DNA from: Cyclobacteriaceae bacterium
Lineage (GTDB): Bacteria > Bacteroidota > Bacteroidia > Cytophagales > Cyclobacteriaceae
Assembly (NCBI GenBank): GCA_013141055.1
Contig: JABFRS010000001.1
Location: forward strand, 2,845,714-2,909,713
Length of the DNA: 64,000 bases
Reading direction: 5' to 3'
Shown: one piece after another, positions 50,219-59,759 of the stretch
Layout of the letters: every line of letters starts with the position of its first letter
Position numbering within the stretch: position 1 is the first letter of the stretch
The notes under the pieces: model-generated
Told to the model about the DNA's origin: nothing
Databases searched by the model: none
What the model saw: the letters and a program-made list of their open reading frames with translations, nothing else
Translations under genes and position numbers: made by a program

Positions 50219-51370
50219 ATGAAGAGATTTGCAATTATAGGTGGAGGAATTGGAGGACTGACGTTGGCGATTGCCATGCAGCGCAAGGGCTTGAACGTCA
50301 CTGTTTACGAGAGCGCTGTAAAATTCAAAACAGTTGGTGCAGGAATTACTTTGGCATCAAATGCCATGAAAGCATTTACGGAAATTGGAATTGCAGAAGA
50401 TATCATGAAAGCCGGGAAAGAGATTAAGGCAATGGCTATCAAGGATGATAAGGGAAAAGTTATCAGCTTCACAGATGCTGAAAAGCTGACAGCGGATTTC
50501 GGAGTCGTTAATAATTTCACTATTCATCGTGCAGAACTTCATGATGTTCTTGCCGGACTTTTAATACCTGGCACTATTGAATTCGGTAAAACCTGTTCAG
50601 ATGTCATTCAGCATGGGAGAGGTGTAACCATTCACTTTGGTGACGGGAGTGAGGCACAAGCGGAGTATGTGATTGCCTCCGATGGAATTCATTCTCCTAT
50701 CAGAAGAAAATTATTGCCGGAATCATCACCCCGCTTTTCAGGGTATACCTGCTGGCGTGCTGTAGTGAGTGATTTGCCGGAAGATTTTAATTCATCAGAA
50801 GCTTCAGAAAGCTGGGGACCTGGAAAACGTTTTGGTATTGTTCCGCTTAGCAACAATCGTGTTTATTGGTTTGCTACATTAAACGCAAGAGCAAATGATC
50901 CAATAATGCGCAATGCATCTTCTGAGGATCTGTTGCATTATTTCAAAGACTTTCATTTCCCTATTCCGGAGATTCTGGAACGCACAAGGGATGAGCAGAT
51001 CATCTGGAGCGATATCATAGATCTGAAGCCGATCCGCAAATTCGCGTTTGAACGTATCGTGTTAATGGGTGATGCGGCGCATGCGACAACGCCAAATATG
51101 GGTCAGGGCGCATGTATGGCGATCGAAGATGCGGCAACACTCGCCAATGGGTTAATGAAATACAGTCCTGAAGAGACTTTTATAAAATTTGAAGCATCAA
51201 GAATCAGACGTACCACCGAAATTGTGAAGCAATCATGGAATATTGGTAAAATTGCGCAACTTGAAAACAGTCTGGTGATCTCTTTGCGAAATGGACTCTT
51301 CAGAAAAATTCCGAAAAGCGTAATTGACAAGCAGATGAAGTCCCTTTACAATGTTTCATTTCAACTATGA
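50219..51370 (+). CDS. FAD-dependent monooxygenase (PHBH-like aromatic hydroxylase fold)
   Basis: A 383-residue flavoprotein monooxygenase. The nucleotide-binding GGGIGG is at about residues 8-13, the DG motif is IASDGIHSPIRR near 155-165, and the second FAD motif is MGDAAHATTPNMGQGACMAIEDA near 280-300. The start is ATG 50219, one base after the DUF2834 stop codon. Members hydroxylate aromatic or polyketide compounds, or modify antibiotics (TetX relatives), and the substrate is not predictable here. It overlaps or abuts the next gene. Confidence 0.93.
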   Translation: MKRFAIIGGGIGGLTLAIAMQRKGLNVTVYESAVKFKTVGAGITLASNAMKAFTEIGIAEDIMKAGKEIKAMAIKDDKGKVISFTDAEKLTADFGVVNNFTIHRAELHDVLAGLLIPGTIEFGKTCSDVIQHGRGVTIHFGDGSEAQAEYVIASDGIHSPIRRKLLPESSPRFSGYTCWRAVVSDLPEDFNSSEASESWGPGKRFGIVPLSNNRVYWFATLNARANDPIMRNASSEDLLHYFKDFHFPIPEILERTRDEQIIWSDIIDLKPIRKFAFERIVLMGDAAHATTPNMGQGACMAIEDAATLANGLMKYSPEETFIKFEASRIRRTTEIVKQSWNIGKIAQLENSLVISLRNGLFRKIPKSVIDKQMKSLYNVSFQL

Positions 51371-51371
51371 T

Positions 51372-52364
51372 ATGAATCGCTTTGGTCCCTATATTTTTAT
51401 TTTCATTGCTAACTGCATTGCTTATGCAATCCGGTGGGGTTCTGGCTTATTTTCTACAGAGCTGAACCTGGTTCTTTTTGTCATTATGTTCCTCCTGATT
51501 TCGGCGCTTTGGGAATCGATTCGTGGGGTTAACATATGGCTTAATAAAGTGATGCCTTTTGAACAGGGTATTCCAAAAAGAATTGCAGTTCAGTTGATCC
51601 TGGGAGTGGTGGTAGCATTGTTCATTCGTTTTTTAGTGTACTATTTTGGAGAGCCGCTGTTGCCTGTTAAGCTCGACAGCATGTTTGTTGCGACAACGTG
51701 GGCTCTTTATTCAATAATGTCAGCTGCTATTAATTCAATATTTATCGTTCGGTTTTTTATTGACCGATGGAAGGATTCGATCATTATGGCAGAGCGTCTC
51801 GAAAAGGAAAAATCCATTGTTCAATTTGATAACTTGAAAAACCAGCTGAATCCGCATTTTCTTTTTAATGCATTGACTTCTTTGAATAGTCTGATCTCTG
51901 AGAATCCAACCCTTGCATCTCAATTCCTTCATCATATGTCGAGAGTGTATCGGTATGTTCTCCAGAATAAGGATAAAAACTACGTGGCGATTGGAACGGA
52001 ACTGGAATTTATCAGTAAATATATTTTTTTAGTTGAGACACGATTCAGGGAATCGATCAGGATCAAAGTAAATGTTCCTGCATCGGTTTATGAGAAGGCT
52101 ATTGTGCCGGTGACGCTGCAGATATTGATTGAGAATGCCATCAAGCACAACATCGTCGATTCCCAAAGACCTCTTTCTATAGAAATCTATACGGCCGGTG
52201 ATTATTTAATCGTGGGCAATAACCTTCAATTGCGAAAGATCGTTGAGACTTCCAATAAACAAGGACTTGAGAATCTCAGATCTCTTTATCGTTTTCTTAC
52301 GGATAAGCCCATTGAGATTGAAGAAACTGATCAACGATTTAATATTAAAATACCGCTACTCTAA
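51372..52364 (+). CDS. LytS/YehU-type sensor histidine kinase
   Basis: About 331 residues from ATG 51372; an alternative ATG at 51351 overlaps the previous gene by 20 bp. Four membrane helices lie within the first 130 residues, then a short linker helix, and the His_kinase domain has His162 in LKNQLNPHFLFNALTSL. The ATPase part shows LQILIENAIKHNI near 255. It lacks the long sensor loop of true LytS. The LytTR-type regulator follows 9 bp later and is its partner. The signal is not known. Confidence 0.92.
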   Translation: MNRFGPYIFIFIANCIAYAIRWGSGLFSTELNLVLFVIMFLLISALWESIRGVNIWLNKVMPFEQGIPKRIAVQLILGVVVALFIRFLVYYFGEPLLPVKLDSMFVATTWALYSIMSAAINSIFIVRFFIDRWKDSIIMAERLEKEKSIVQFDNLKNQLNPHFLFNALTSLNSLISENPTLASQFLHHMSRVYRYVLQNKDKNYVAIGTELEFISKYIFLVETRFRESIRIKVNVPASVYEKAIVPVTLQILIENAIKHNIVDSQRPLSIEIYTAGDYLIVGNNLQLRKIVETSNKQGLENLRSLYRFLTDKPIEIEETDQRFNIKIPLL

Positions 52365-52373
52365 TTTACCATT

Positions 52374-53129
52374 ATGAAGATCCTCATTATTGAAGACGAA
52401 CCATTGGTGGCAAAGGACCTTGAGAACCAGGTAAGAAAAATTCAGCCTGATGCTGAACTGATTGGGCCGTTGGTCAGCGTGCAAATGAGCAGGAAGTGGT
52501 TTAAGGAGAATCCCCTTCCGGACCTGATCCTTTCTGATATTCAGCTTTCAGATGGTATAAGTTTTGAGATTTTTGAATCGCTTCATATCACTTGTCCGAT
52601 CATTTTCACAACTGCATATGACGAGTATGCTATTCGTGCATTTAAACTGAACAGCGTTGACTATTTATTAAAACCTGTTGATTCTAAAGAGTTGGAAAGT
52701 GCATTGAAAAAGTACAAGTCAATGGGTGTTGAAAGCACGTTGTCGGACCAACTTAAATCCATGATAAGTACATGGGGTAAGGATTCATCGAAACGTTATA
52801 AGGAGAGGTTCCTTTCGCTGCAGCGTAATACACTTGTTCCGGTCACTACTGCAGAGATAGCTTTTTTTCACAAGGAAGAGCTCATCTTCATTCACACGAT
52901 GGGTAATGAAAAATTTATTGGAGAGCATCCAACACTTGATGAGATTGAAAATCTGCTGGATCCCGACAAGTTTTTCAGGGTGAATCGTCAGTTTATCATA
53001 CACATCCAGAGTGTCGCCCGGATAAAGTCAACGCATAAGGGTATCAATGTTCAATTGAAAGCGCCATTTAATAATGAACTTGAGATCAGTCGCGAAAAAG
53101 CGGTAGCATTCAAGAAGTGGTTGGGATGA
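52374..53129 (+). CDS. LytTR-family response regulator
   Basis: A 251-residue regulator. The receiver occupies about 1-120 with acidic pocket EDE at 7-9, phosphoacceptor Asp55 in LILSDIQLSDG, and the conserved lysine in YLLKPV near 107. The LytTR DNA-binding domain is at about 145-250 (FFRVNRQFIIHIQSVARIKS). It is downstream of the LytS/YehU-type kinase in the same operon. Targets are unknown. Its stop codon is 2 bp from the end of the convergent Dabb gene. Confidence 0.95.
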   Translation: MKILIIEDEPLVAKDLENQVRKIQPDAELIGPLVSVQMSRKWFKENPLPDLILSDIQLSDGISFEIFESLHITCPIIFTTAYDEYAIRAFKLNSVDYLLKPVDSKELESALKKYKSMGVESTLSDQLKSMISTWGKDSSKRYKERFLSLQRNTLVPVTTAEIAFFHKEELIFIHTMGNEKFIGEHPTLDEIENLLDPDKFFRVNRQFIIHIQSVARIKSTHKGINVQLKAPFNNELEISREKAVAFKKWLG

Positions 53130-53131
53130 TC

Positions 53132-53542
53132 TTATAATACGTTCAGGGAATCATACACAATCACCTTCCCCCACAGCATCGAGCAATTTTCTACAAACTT
53201 TTTATGGATAGGATGATCCTGGTAGATTTTCTGACCCGCTGCATCATCGAAGAACATAAGTTCTGAAACGCTGTAGCTGTTATCGACCACTTCACGCTTC
53301 TCCGTATCTGCAGGCAAGCCAATGTGAATCTGTCGAATGCTTTCAATTTTTTTTAATGTCTTGAGACCTTCAATGAGTTTATTACGGTCTTCGGTCGAAG
53401 AAGGATTCTTCAGCCAAAAGAAAACGTGGTGAGTAAGCATAGGATTATCTTTTTTTGATTTTGGAGAGAAGCTGCTGAGGAATGTCAAACCAGTAAAAGC
53501 TGACAGGATGGTTCCGATAAATGTCCTGCGGGATGGCTTCAT
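53132..53542 (-). CDS. Tat-exported Dabb (stress-responsive A/B barrel) protein
   Basis: A 136-residue protein. The first 30 residues carry a twin-arginine signal (SRRTFIG followed by a hydrophobic stretch ending FSPK). The rest is a Dabb domain from [11 protein letters not shown] to VIVYDSL, a dimeric alpha/beta barrel of the ferredoxin-like class. Dabb proteins have varied and mostly unknown roles. Export by Tat implies folding before transport. It is divergent from the ilv operon leader, with about 217 bp between its start and the leader ORF. Confidence 0.86.
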   Translation of the reverse strand: MKPSRRTFIGTILSAFTGLTFLSSFSPKSKKDNPMLTHHVFFWLKNPSSTEDRNKLIEGLKTLKKIESIRQIHIGLPADTEKREVVDNSYSVSELMFFDDAAGQKIYQDHPIHKKFVENCSMLWGKVIVYDSLNVL

Positions 53543-53759
53543 AGTACAGATCGTTATCGGGCAAAACTAATTCGTTTTGAAGAAAGGCCTGAGGAACGCC
53601 TTTGAAAACAAGTGTTCTTTTTGGATTTGATGCCAAGAAGAAGTCAAGAATAACATTTAACTAACACTCGTTAACGCCTGAAAATGAAATTTTTATGGAA
53701 AAAGAATTGAAACTGATGCCTTTTTTTTCCAATCTTGTAGACACTCGATTTATATAATT

Positions 53760-53867
53760 GTGAAGTTGAACCGAATAAACATAGCATTGACATCATTCAC
53801 CAACGGGATTAGTGCTCTCGTGGTGATTATTATCATCGTCATTCTGCAACCAGCGGGGTGGTGTTGA
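53760..53867 (+). CDS. Attenuator leader peptide of the ilv operon
   Basis: A 35-codon leader frame starting at GTG 53760 and ending with TGA at 53865-53867. Codons 20-29 (53817-53846) are ten consecutive branched-chain codons reading LVVIIIIVIL, an extreme bias for a short peptide placed just before branched-chain amino-acid genes. The last codons and the stop lie inside one arm of an antiterminator. The start may be a different codon, such as TTG 53766; the promoter could not be placed with confidence, and a weak TATAATTG at 53753-53760 would start transcription inside this frame. The peptide itself is not expected to have a function beyond ribosome stalling. Confidence 0.75.
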   Translation: MKLNRINIALTSFTNGISALVVIIIIVILQPAGWC

Positions 53868-53899
53868 TCTGATATTTGAACAGATTTTTCAACCGCCCC
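53855..53899 (+). promoter_or_regulatory. Antiterminator stem of the ilv attenuator
   Basis: GGGGTGG (53855-53861) pairs with CCGCCCC (53893-53899), TTGA (53864-53867) with TCAA (53889-53892) and TCTG (53868-53871) with CAGA (53881-53884). This gives about 15 pairs, one of them G/T, with two small internal loops. The 3' arm uses the left arm of the terminator, so the two structures exclude each other. A ribosome stalled in the branched-chain run would leave this stem free to form; one at the stop codon would cover it. Confidence 0.7.
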
Positions 53900-53924
53900 G
53901 ACACAATCGGGGCGGTTTTGTTTT
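53891..53924 (+). terminator. Attenuator terminator upstream of ilvE
   Basis: AACCGCCCCGA (53891-53901) pairs perfectly with TCGGGGCGGTT (53907-53917) around the loop CACAA, followed by TTTTGTTTT. It lies 39 bp before the ilvE start codon and 23 bp after the leader stop codon, so it can block the operon unless the antiterminator forms. Confidence 0.92.
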
Positions 53925-53963
53925 CTACAGGCAGGCACAAACTAACGATTGTTTTAAAAACAT

Positions 53964-54851
53964 ATGTATTACAACGAAAACACAGTTCTTTTCCTCGATG
54001 GAAAGTTCGTGAAGGCAGCAGAGGCGAAGATGGATTTGTTCAGTCAAACCCTTCATTACGGCTATGGCGCATTTGAAGGAATCCGTTCTTACCAGACCAT
54101 TCATGGTGTAAAGATTTTTAAATCCCATGAGCATTTTGAAAGATTGAAAAAGAGTTGTGAACTCATTGGCATTCCATTAAGCTACAGTGTTGAAGAACTC
54201 ACTCAACTTTCATATCAGGTACTTGAGAAAAATAACCTTTCTAATGCTTACCTGCGTCCCCTTGTATTTTGCAGTCCCAACATGTCTCTTGATGGACCGA
54301 AAGATGTGTCGATCATGATCACAGCCTGGGACTGGGGAAAATATTTCAGAAGTTCCTCATTACGCATTTGCGTTTCTACGGTTCAAAGACCGAACCCTAA
54401 ATCTGTCAGGATGGAAGCAAAGGCCACCGGGCACTATGTCAATTCCATCATGGCTACTATGGAATCAAAGCAACGTGGCTTTGATGAAGCGTTGATGCTG
54501 GACATGAATGGATTTGTAGCAGAAGGTCCGGGAGCCAATTTCTTCTTTGAGAAGGATGGAGTGCTCTATACCCCACCGCTTGGAAATATTCTTCCAGGGA
54601 TTACTCGTCAGACTGTAATTGAAATTTGTCACGAACTTGAAATACCTGTCGTTGAAAAGTATTTCAGACCGGAAGAATTGTTTGAGGCTGACAGCGCCTT
54701 TTTCTGTGGAACGGCAGCGGAAATAAATGCGATCGAATCAATTGAAGGACAGGCTTTCCATAAACTTTGGAAAAAATCTCTTGGGTCTGTCGTGCAGGAG
54801 GCATATCAAAGCATTGTGATGGACAAGAGTTATAGCTATGTGATTGTGTAA
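53964..54851 (+). CDS. ilvE: Branched-chain amino-acid aminotransferase
   Basis: A 295-residue class IV aminotransferase that makes the final step of Val, Leu and Ile synthesis from the 2-oxo acids. The PLP lysine is Lys153 in RMEAKATGHYVNS, and other family features are SQTLHYGYGAFEGIRSY near residue 28 and EGPGANFFFEKDG near 182. The length is typical. It is the first structural gene after the attenuator and is followed 48 bp later by ilvD. Class IV relatives that use D-amino acids exist, but the operon makes this call firm. Confidence 0.96.
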   Translation: MYYNENTVLFLDGKFVKAAEAKMDLFSQTLHYGYGAFEGIRSYQTIHGVKIFKSHEHFERLKKSCELIGIPLSYSVEELTQLSYQVLEKNNLSNAYLRPLVFCSPNMSLDGPKDVSIMITAWDWGKYFRSSSLRICVSTVQRPNPKSVRMEAKATGHYVNSIMATMESKQRGFDEALMLDMNGFVAEGPGANFFFEKDGVLYTPPLGNILPGITRQTVIEICHELEIPVVEKYFRPEELFEADSAFFCGTAAEINAIESIEGQAFHKLWKKSLGSVVQEAYQSIVMDKSYSYVIV

Positions 54852-54899
54852 GATCACCAAAGCTTAGTCAAAAGAAAAAGAATATCAGGATCAAAAAAA

Positions 54900-56579
54900 A
54901 TGGAAATCAATAAGTATAGCAAGACCATCACTCAGGATATGACACTGCCAGCGTCACAGGCAATGTTGTATGGAATTGGATTGACAGAACTTGATCTTAA
55001 AAAGGCACAAGTAGGAGTAGTAAGCACCGGATACGACGGCAACACCTGCAATATGCATCTGAACGCACTTGCGTTGGAAGTTAAGCAGGCAGTATGGGAT
55101 CATGAACTTGTTGGATTGATATTCAATACGATTGGCGTAAGTGATGGTATTTCAAATGGCACGGAAGGAATGCGTTACTCTCTGGTCAGCAGAGAAGTAA
55201 TTGCCGACTCTATTGAAACAGTTTGTGGCGCTCAATACTATGATGGACTTATAGCGGTTGTTGGTTGTGATAAAAACATGCCCGGTTCTGTGATGGCGAT
55301 GGGAAGATTAAACCGTCCGGCAATTATGGTCTATGGTGGAACGATCGCAGGTGGTCATTGGAAAGGAAAGTCATTGAATATCATTTCGTCGTTTGAGGCA
55401 TTGGGAGAAAAACTTTCCAACAAACTCTCAGATGAAGATTATAAGGGAATTATTCAGAATTCCTGCCCGGGTGCGGGAGCATGCGGAGGAATGTATACTG
55501 CTAACACCATGGCTTCCGCGATTGAAGCATTGGGAATGGCATTGCCATATTCTTCATCAAGTCCTGCACTTAGCAAAGAAAAATCAAATGAGTGCCGTGA
55601 AGCTGGACAAGCCATTCGTCATTTGTTAGAAAAAGATATTAAACCCCGTGATATCATGACGTTTGAGGCATTTGAGAATGCTATCACCATTGTCATGATT
55701 CTTGGCGGATCGACGAATGCTGTGTTGCACCTGATTGCTATGGCTAAGTCGGTTGGTGTAAAAATCAATCAGGAAGATTTTCAACGCATATCAGATAAGA
55801 CTCCATTGTTAGCTGATCTGAAGCCAAGTGGAAAGTATCTGATGGAAGATCTGCATATGATTGGTGGTACTCCTCTTGTGATGAAGTATCTTCTTGATAA
55901 AGGATTTCTTCATGGTGATTGCATTACCGTGACCGGAAAAACAATTGCTGAAAATCTAAAAGATATTCCGGCATTGGATTTCGAAAAGCAGGATGTTATT
56001 TATCCTGTTGAGAAGGCTATCAAGAAAACAGGACATCTTCAGATTCTCTATGGAAATCTTGCCGAGAAGGGTTCGGTAGCAAAGATCACAGGAAAAGAAG
56101 GTGAAAGATTCAAGGGAACGGCGCGGGTCTTCAATGGAGAATTCGAATTGACTGCCGGAATACAATCCGGAAAAATAAAAGAAGGCGATGTAGTAGTGAT
56201 TCGCAACGTGGGTCCTAAAGGCGCACCAGGTATGCCTGAAATGCTGAAGCCAACGAGTTTGATCATGGGTTCAGGATTAGGTAAGACAGTTGCACTGATC
56301 ACAGATGGAAGATTCTCCGGTGGTTCTCATGGATTTGTTATCGGTCACATCACGCCAGAAGCATTTGATGGAGGTTTGATTGGATTGGTAGAAGATAATG
56401 ACTGGATTGAGATCGATGTAAAAAAACGTCAACTCAATTTGCTGGTGGATGAGAAGACACTCGCTATCAGAAGGTCGCACTACCAGAAGCCTCCATTGCG
56501 TGTGACGAGTGGAGTACTTTATAAATATGCTAAACAAGTAAAAACAGCTGCAGATGGATGCGTTACTGACGAAGAGTAG
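54900..56579 (+). CDS. ilvD: Dihydroxy-acid dehydratase
   Basis: A 559-residue iron-sulfur dehydratase that converts 2,3-dihydroxy-isovalerate or -methylvalerate to the 2-oxo acids. The cluster-binding cysteines are Cys50 (GNTCNMH), Cys123 ([10 protein letters not shown]) and Cys195 ([15 protein letters not shown]). The C-terminal [16 protein letters not shown] segment is the family's signature. The length is normal. Its end overlaps the start of ilvB by 26 bases, suggesting translational coupling. Confidence 0.97.
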   Translation: MEINKYSKTITQDMTLPASQAMLYGIGLTELDLKKAQVGVVSTGYDGNTCNMHLNALALEVKQAVWDHELVGLIFNTIGVSDGISNGTEGMRYSLVSREVIADSIETVCGAQYYDGLIAVVGCDKNMPGSVMAMGRLNRPAIMVYGGTIAGGHWKGKSLNIISSFEALGEKLSNKLSDEDYKGIIQNSCPGAGACGGMYTANTMASAIEALGMALPYSSSSPALSKEKSNECREAGQAIRHLLEKDIKPRDIMTFEAFENAITIVMILGGSTNAVLHLIAMAKSVGVKINQEDFQRISDKTPLLADLKPSGKYLMEDLHMIGGTPLVMKYLLDKGFLHGDCITVTGKTIAENLKDIPALDFEKQDVIYPVEKAIKKTGHLQILYGNLAEKGSVAKITGKEGERFKGTARVFNGEFELTAGIQSGKIKEGDVVVIRNVGPKGAPGMPEMLKPTSLIMGSGLGKTVALITDGRFSGGSHGFVIGHITPEAFDGGLIGLVEDNDWIEIDVKKRQLNLLVDEKTLAIRRSHYQKPPLRVTSGVLYKYAKQVKTAADGCVTDEE

Positions 56580-58320
56580 ATCGGGGTTGACGGCTGATCA
56601 GAAAAGAGAGGAATCTCTTCCAAAGCAAAAGATCTCCGGGTCAAAAGCTTTATTGCAAAGTCTTGTTTCCGAAAACGTGGATATTCTCTTTGGATATCCT
56701 GGCGGAGCAATCATGCCGGTGTATGATGCTTTGTATGATTTTTCAGATCAGCTGACACATATATTGGTGCGTCACGAGCAAGGAGCAGTACATGCTGCTC
56801 AGGGATATGCAAGAGTATCCGGAAAAGTAGGAGTGGCGTTGGCAACCTCTGGTCCCGGTGCAACAAATTTGGTTACAGGGCTTGCAGATGCATTGATAGA
56901 CTCAACACCAATTGTATGTATTACGGGCCAGGTGTTTGCTCATTTATTGGGCACCGATGCATTTCAGGAAACGGATGTTGTTAATACGACTATCCCTGTA
57001 ACGAAGTGGAACATCCAGGTTACAGAAGCTAAGGATATTGCTCCTGCCATTGCGAAAGCATTTTACATCGCGAAAAGCGGAAGACCCGGCCCTGTATTAA
57101 TAGACATTACCAAGAATGCTCAGAATGAATTGATGGATGAGGTCGAATATAAAAAGTGTGAAAGCATAAGAACCTACCGACCGAGACCTTCCTTGCAACA
57201 TTCGCAGGTGGAGGCCGCGACACAGTTAATTAATAATGCAAAGAAGCCTTACATTCTTGCGGGACAGGGAGTTTTACTTTCAGGTGCTACTCAGGAGCTT
57301 ATTGCATTTTCAGAGAAGACTGGAATTCCGGTAGCGTGCACTCTTTTGGGTTTGGGGGGATTTCCAACCGATCATCCAAACTATGCAGGCTATCTTGGAA
57401 TGCACGGAAATTATGGATCGAACGTAAACACCAATGAATGTGATGTATTGATTGGTCTTGGGATGCGATTTGATGATCGAGTTACCGGCAATGTGAGCAA
57501 GTATGCAAAGCAGGCAAAGATCATTCATATTGATATTGATAATTCAGAGATCAATAAGATCATACGAGCTGATGTATCAGTTCATGCAGATGCGAAAGAA
57601 GCCCTTATTGCATTGACTGAAAAGTGTCATGTGAATCGTCATGATTCATGGAGAGAGACCTTTCGCAACTTTGACAGAATTGAATATGAGAAGGTAATTC
57701 AAAAGGAGTTTAATCCTTCCGGTGAGTTGATGATGGCGGAGGTCATCAATCATCTTTCAAACCTTACAAAGGGAGAGTCCATTGTGGTGACGGATGTTGG
57801 TCAGCATCAAATGGTGACATCGCGTTATTATAAATTCAAAAGCCCAAGAACGAATGTTACTTCTGGTGGGGCAGGTACCATGGGCTTTGCACTTCCTGCG
57901 GCGATTGGCGCCAAACTTGCAATGCCGCATCAGCAAGTGGTAGCTGTGATCGGTGATGGAGGATACCAAATGACTATCCAGGAACTTGGTACAATCATGC
58001 AGTATAAAATACCGGTTAAAGTGCTGGTGTTGAATAACAACTTCCTGGGAATGGTTCGTCAATGGCAGCAACTTTTCCATCAGAAGCGCTATTCATTTAC
58101 AGAGATGCAGAATCCTGATTTTATAAAAATCGCAGAAGCTTATAATGTTACTGCCCGAAAGGTTGAGAAGAGGGAAGATCTACAGGGTGCTTTGAAAGAA
58201 ATGTTGGATGCTAAAACTTCTTATTTTCTGGAGGTGGTAGTTGGAAAGGAAGACAATGTATTTCCGATGATCCCAACAGGAGCAGGAGTGTCGGATATTT
58301 TACTCGAACAACCCAAATAG
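56554..58320 (+). CDS. ilvB: Acetolactate synthase large (catalytic) subunit
   Basis: A 588-residue thiamine-diphosphate enzyme that condenses pyruvate with pyruvate or 2-oxobutyrate. The catalytic glutamate is Glu75 in [17 protein letters not shown], and the cofactor-binding motif is [15 protein letters not shown] followed by [15 protein letters not shown]-binding sequence near 240-310 fits the family. It starts inside the end of ilvD (26-base overlap) and the first 25 residues are an extra, polar extension before [10 protein letters not shown]. It is followed one base later by the small subunit gene. Confidence 0.97.
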   Translation: MDALLTKSRSGLTADQKREESLPKQKISGSKALLQSLVSENVDILFGYPGGAIMPVYDALYDFSDQLTHILVRHEQGAVHAAQGYARVSGKVGVALATSGPGATNLVTGLADALIDSTPIVCITGQVFAHLLGTDAFQETDVVNTTIPVTKWNIQVTEAKDIAPAIAKAFYIAKSGRPGPVLIDITKNAQNELMDEVEYKKCESIRTYRPRPSLQHSQVEAATQLINNAKKPYILAGQGVLLSGATQELIAFSEKTGIPVACTLLGLGGFPTDHPNYAGYLGMHGNYGSNVNTNECDVLIGLGMRFDDRVTGNVSKYAKQAKIIHIDIDNSEINKIIRADVSVHADAKEALIALTEKCHVNRHDSWRETFRNFDRIEYEKVIQKEFNPSGELMMAEVINHLSNLTKGESIVVTDVGQHQMVTSRYYKFKSPRTNVTSGGAGTMGFALPAAIGAKLAMPHQQVVAVIGDGGYQMTIQELGTIMQYKIPVKVLVLNNNFLGMVRQWQQLFHQKRYSFTEMQNPDFIKIAEAYNVTARKVEKREDLQGALKEMLDAKTSYFLEVVVGKEDNVFPMIPTGAGVSDILLEQPK

Positions 58321-58321
58321 T

Positions 58322-58612
58322 ATGAAGCAGGATTTCACATTGGAGCTTTCGTCCGACAATAATTTCTCTGTGCTGAATAGAATCATAAATATTCTTAACA
58401 GGAGAAGAGTAAGGGTGAAGAAAATGATGGCCTTTGAGAATGAGGATGATTTTCGTCGTGGCGGAATTATTATGCTTCTGTACACCACGCCTGACTTAAT
58501 GGAGAAGGTAAAAGTGCAACTGGAAAAACTTATTGAGACCGATGAGGTGAATGTATTTGAAGGTAGTGCTTCTTACCTTGAATTCAGTGAAAGAATAATT
58601 GATGTAGACTAA
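58322..58612 (+). CDS. ilvN: Acetolactate synthase small (regulatory) subunit, short form
   Basis: A 96-residue ACT-domain protein that confers feedback inhibition on the large subunit. The sequence FTLELSSDNNFSVLNRIINILNRRRVRV is the ACT beta-alpha pattern. It is shorter than the roughly 160 residues of longer IlvN/IlvH proteins and lacks their C-terminal domain, resembling E. coli IlvN or IlvM in length. It starts one base after ilvB. Valine sensitivity cannot be judged from sequence. Confidence 0.9.
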   Translation: MKQDFTLELSSDNNFSVLNRIINILNRRRVRVKKMMAFENEDDFRRGGIIMLLYTTPDLMEKVKVQLEKLIETDEVNVFEGSASYLEFSERIIDVD

Positions 58613-58647
58613 AAATAAAAAAACAATAACTTTTTAAAACACGAACT

Positions 58648-59718
58648 ATGGCAAAGATCAATTTTGGTGGCACAATGGAAGAGGTGGTAACACGGGAAGA
58701 ATTTCCGATGGAAAAAGCATTGGAAGTTTTGCAAAAGGAAACCATTGCAATCATTGGATATGGAGTCCAAGGTCCGGCTCAGGCCCTCAATCTTCGCGAC
58801 AATGGATTTAATGTGATTGTTGGTCAACGCAAAGGTTCCAAAACATGGAATAAAGCTGTAGAGCATGGCTGGATCCCGGGTGAAACTTTATTTGAAATTG
58901 AAGAAGCTGCCAAGCGCGGAACGATTCTTGAGTTCTTATTGTCTGATGCTGGTCAGATTGCTTTGTGGCCAACTATCAAACCTTATCTTACAAAAGGCAA
59001 AACACTTTACTTCTCTCATGGCTTTGGCATTACTTTCAAAGATCAAACGGGAATTATTCCTCCAGCGGATGTTGACGTTGTGCTTGCAGCTCCGAAAGGT
59101 TCCGGTACTTCTGTTCGCAGATTATTTTTGCAGGGTAAAGGAATTAATTCAAGCTATGCTGTTTTTCAGGATGCTTCCGGAAACGCTACAACGAAAGCAA
59201 TTGCTCTTGGCATTGGTGTAGGCTCTGGTTACTTGTTCCAGACAGATTTCAAAAAAGAAGTGTACTCTGATTTGACAGGCGAACGTGGCACATTGATGGG
59301 TGCCATTGCTGGTATCTTTGAAGCTCAGTATGAAGTTTTGCGTTCAAAAGGACACACGCCTTCTGAGGCTTTCAACGAGACTGTTGAAGAATTGACACAG
59401 AGCTTAATGCCATTGGTAGCAGAGAATGGAATGGATTGGATGTATGCCAACTGTTCAACAACTGCTCAACGTGGTGCACTTGACTGGAAAAAGAAATTCA
59501 AAGCAGCGACATTACCTGTGTTCAAGGAGCTTTATGATAGCGTAGCGAGCGGTGCTGAAGCAAAACGTACAATTGAAACTTGCAGCAAACCGGATTATCG
59601 TGAAAAGCTTGCAGAAGAATTGAAAGAAGTTCGTGAAAGCGAATTATGGCAGGCAGGTGCAGCGGTCAGAGCATTGCGCCCGGAAAAAGAAAAAGTAGCC
59701 GCCAGCATGATCAACTAA
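58648..59718 (+). CDS. ilvC: Ketol-acid reductoisomerase
   Basis: A 356-residue enzyme that isomerises and reduces acetolactate or acetohydroxybutyrate with NAD(P)H and magnesium. The dinucleotide-binding motif is IAIIGYGVQGPAQALNLRDNG near residue 33, with GQRKGSKTW after the second strand, where Arg, Lys and Ser suggest a preference for NADPH. The metal-binding region is DLTGERGTLMGAIAGIFEAQYE and a later ETVEELTQSLMPLV. It is followed 41 bp later by ilvA. Confidence 0.96.
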   Translation: MAKINFGGTMEEVVTREEFPMEKALEVLQKETIAIIGYGVQGPAQALNLRDNGFNVIVGQRKGSKTWNKAVEHGWIPGETLFEIEEAAKRGTILEFLLSDAGQIALWPTIKPYLTKGKTLYFSHGFGITFKDQTGIIPPADVDVVLAAPKGSGTSVRRLFLQGKGINSSYAVFQDASGNATTKAIALGIGVGSGYLFQTDFKKEVYSDLTGERGTLMGAIAGIFEAQYEVLRSKGHTPSEAFNETVEELTQSLMPLVAENGMDWMYANCSTTAQRGALDWKKKFKAATLPVFKELYDSVASGAEAKRTIETCSKPDYREKLAEELKEVRESELWQAGAAVRALRPEKEKVAASMIN

Positions 59719-59759
59719 TCATTAACGTTTAGTTACCAACCAAGAACATAATCTGTAAA

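Noticed and set aside
53716..53757. Mini frame with an ATG upstream of the ilv leader
   Set aside because: It encodes only about 13 residues with no branched-chain run, is not in frame with the leader and probably has no role.
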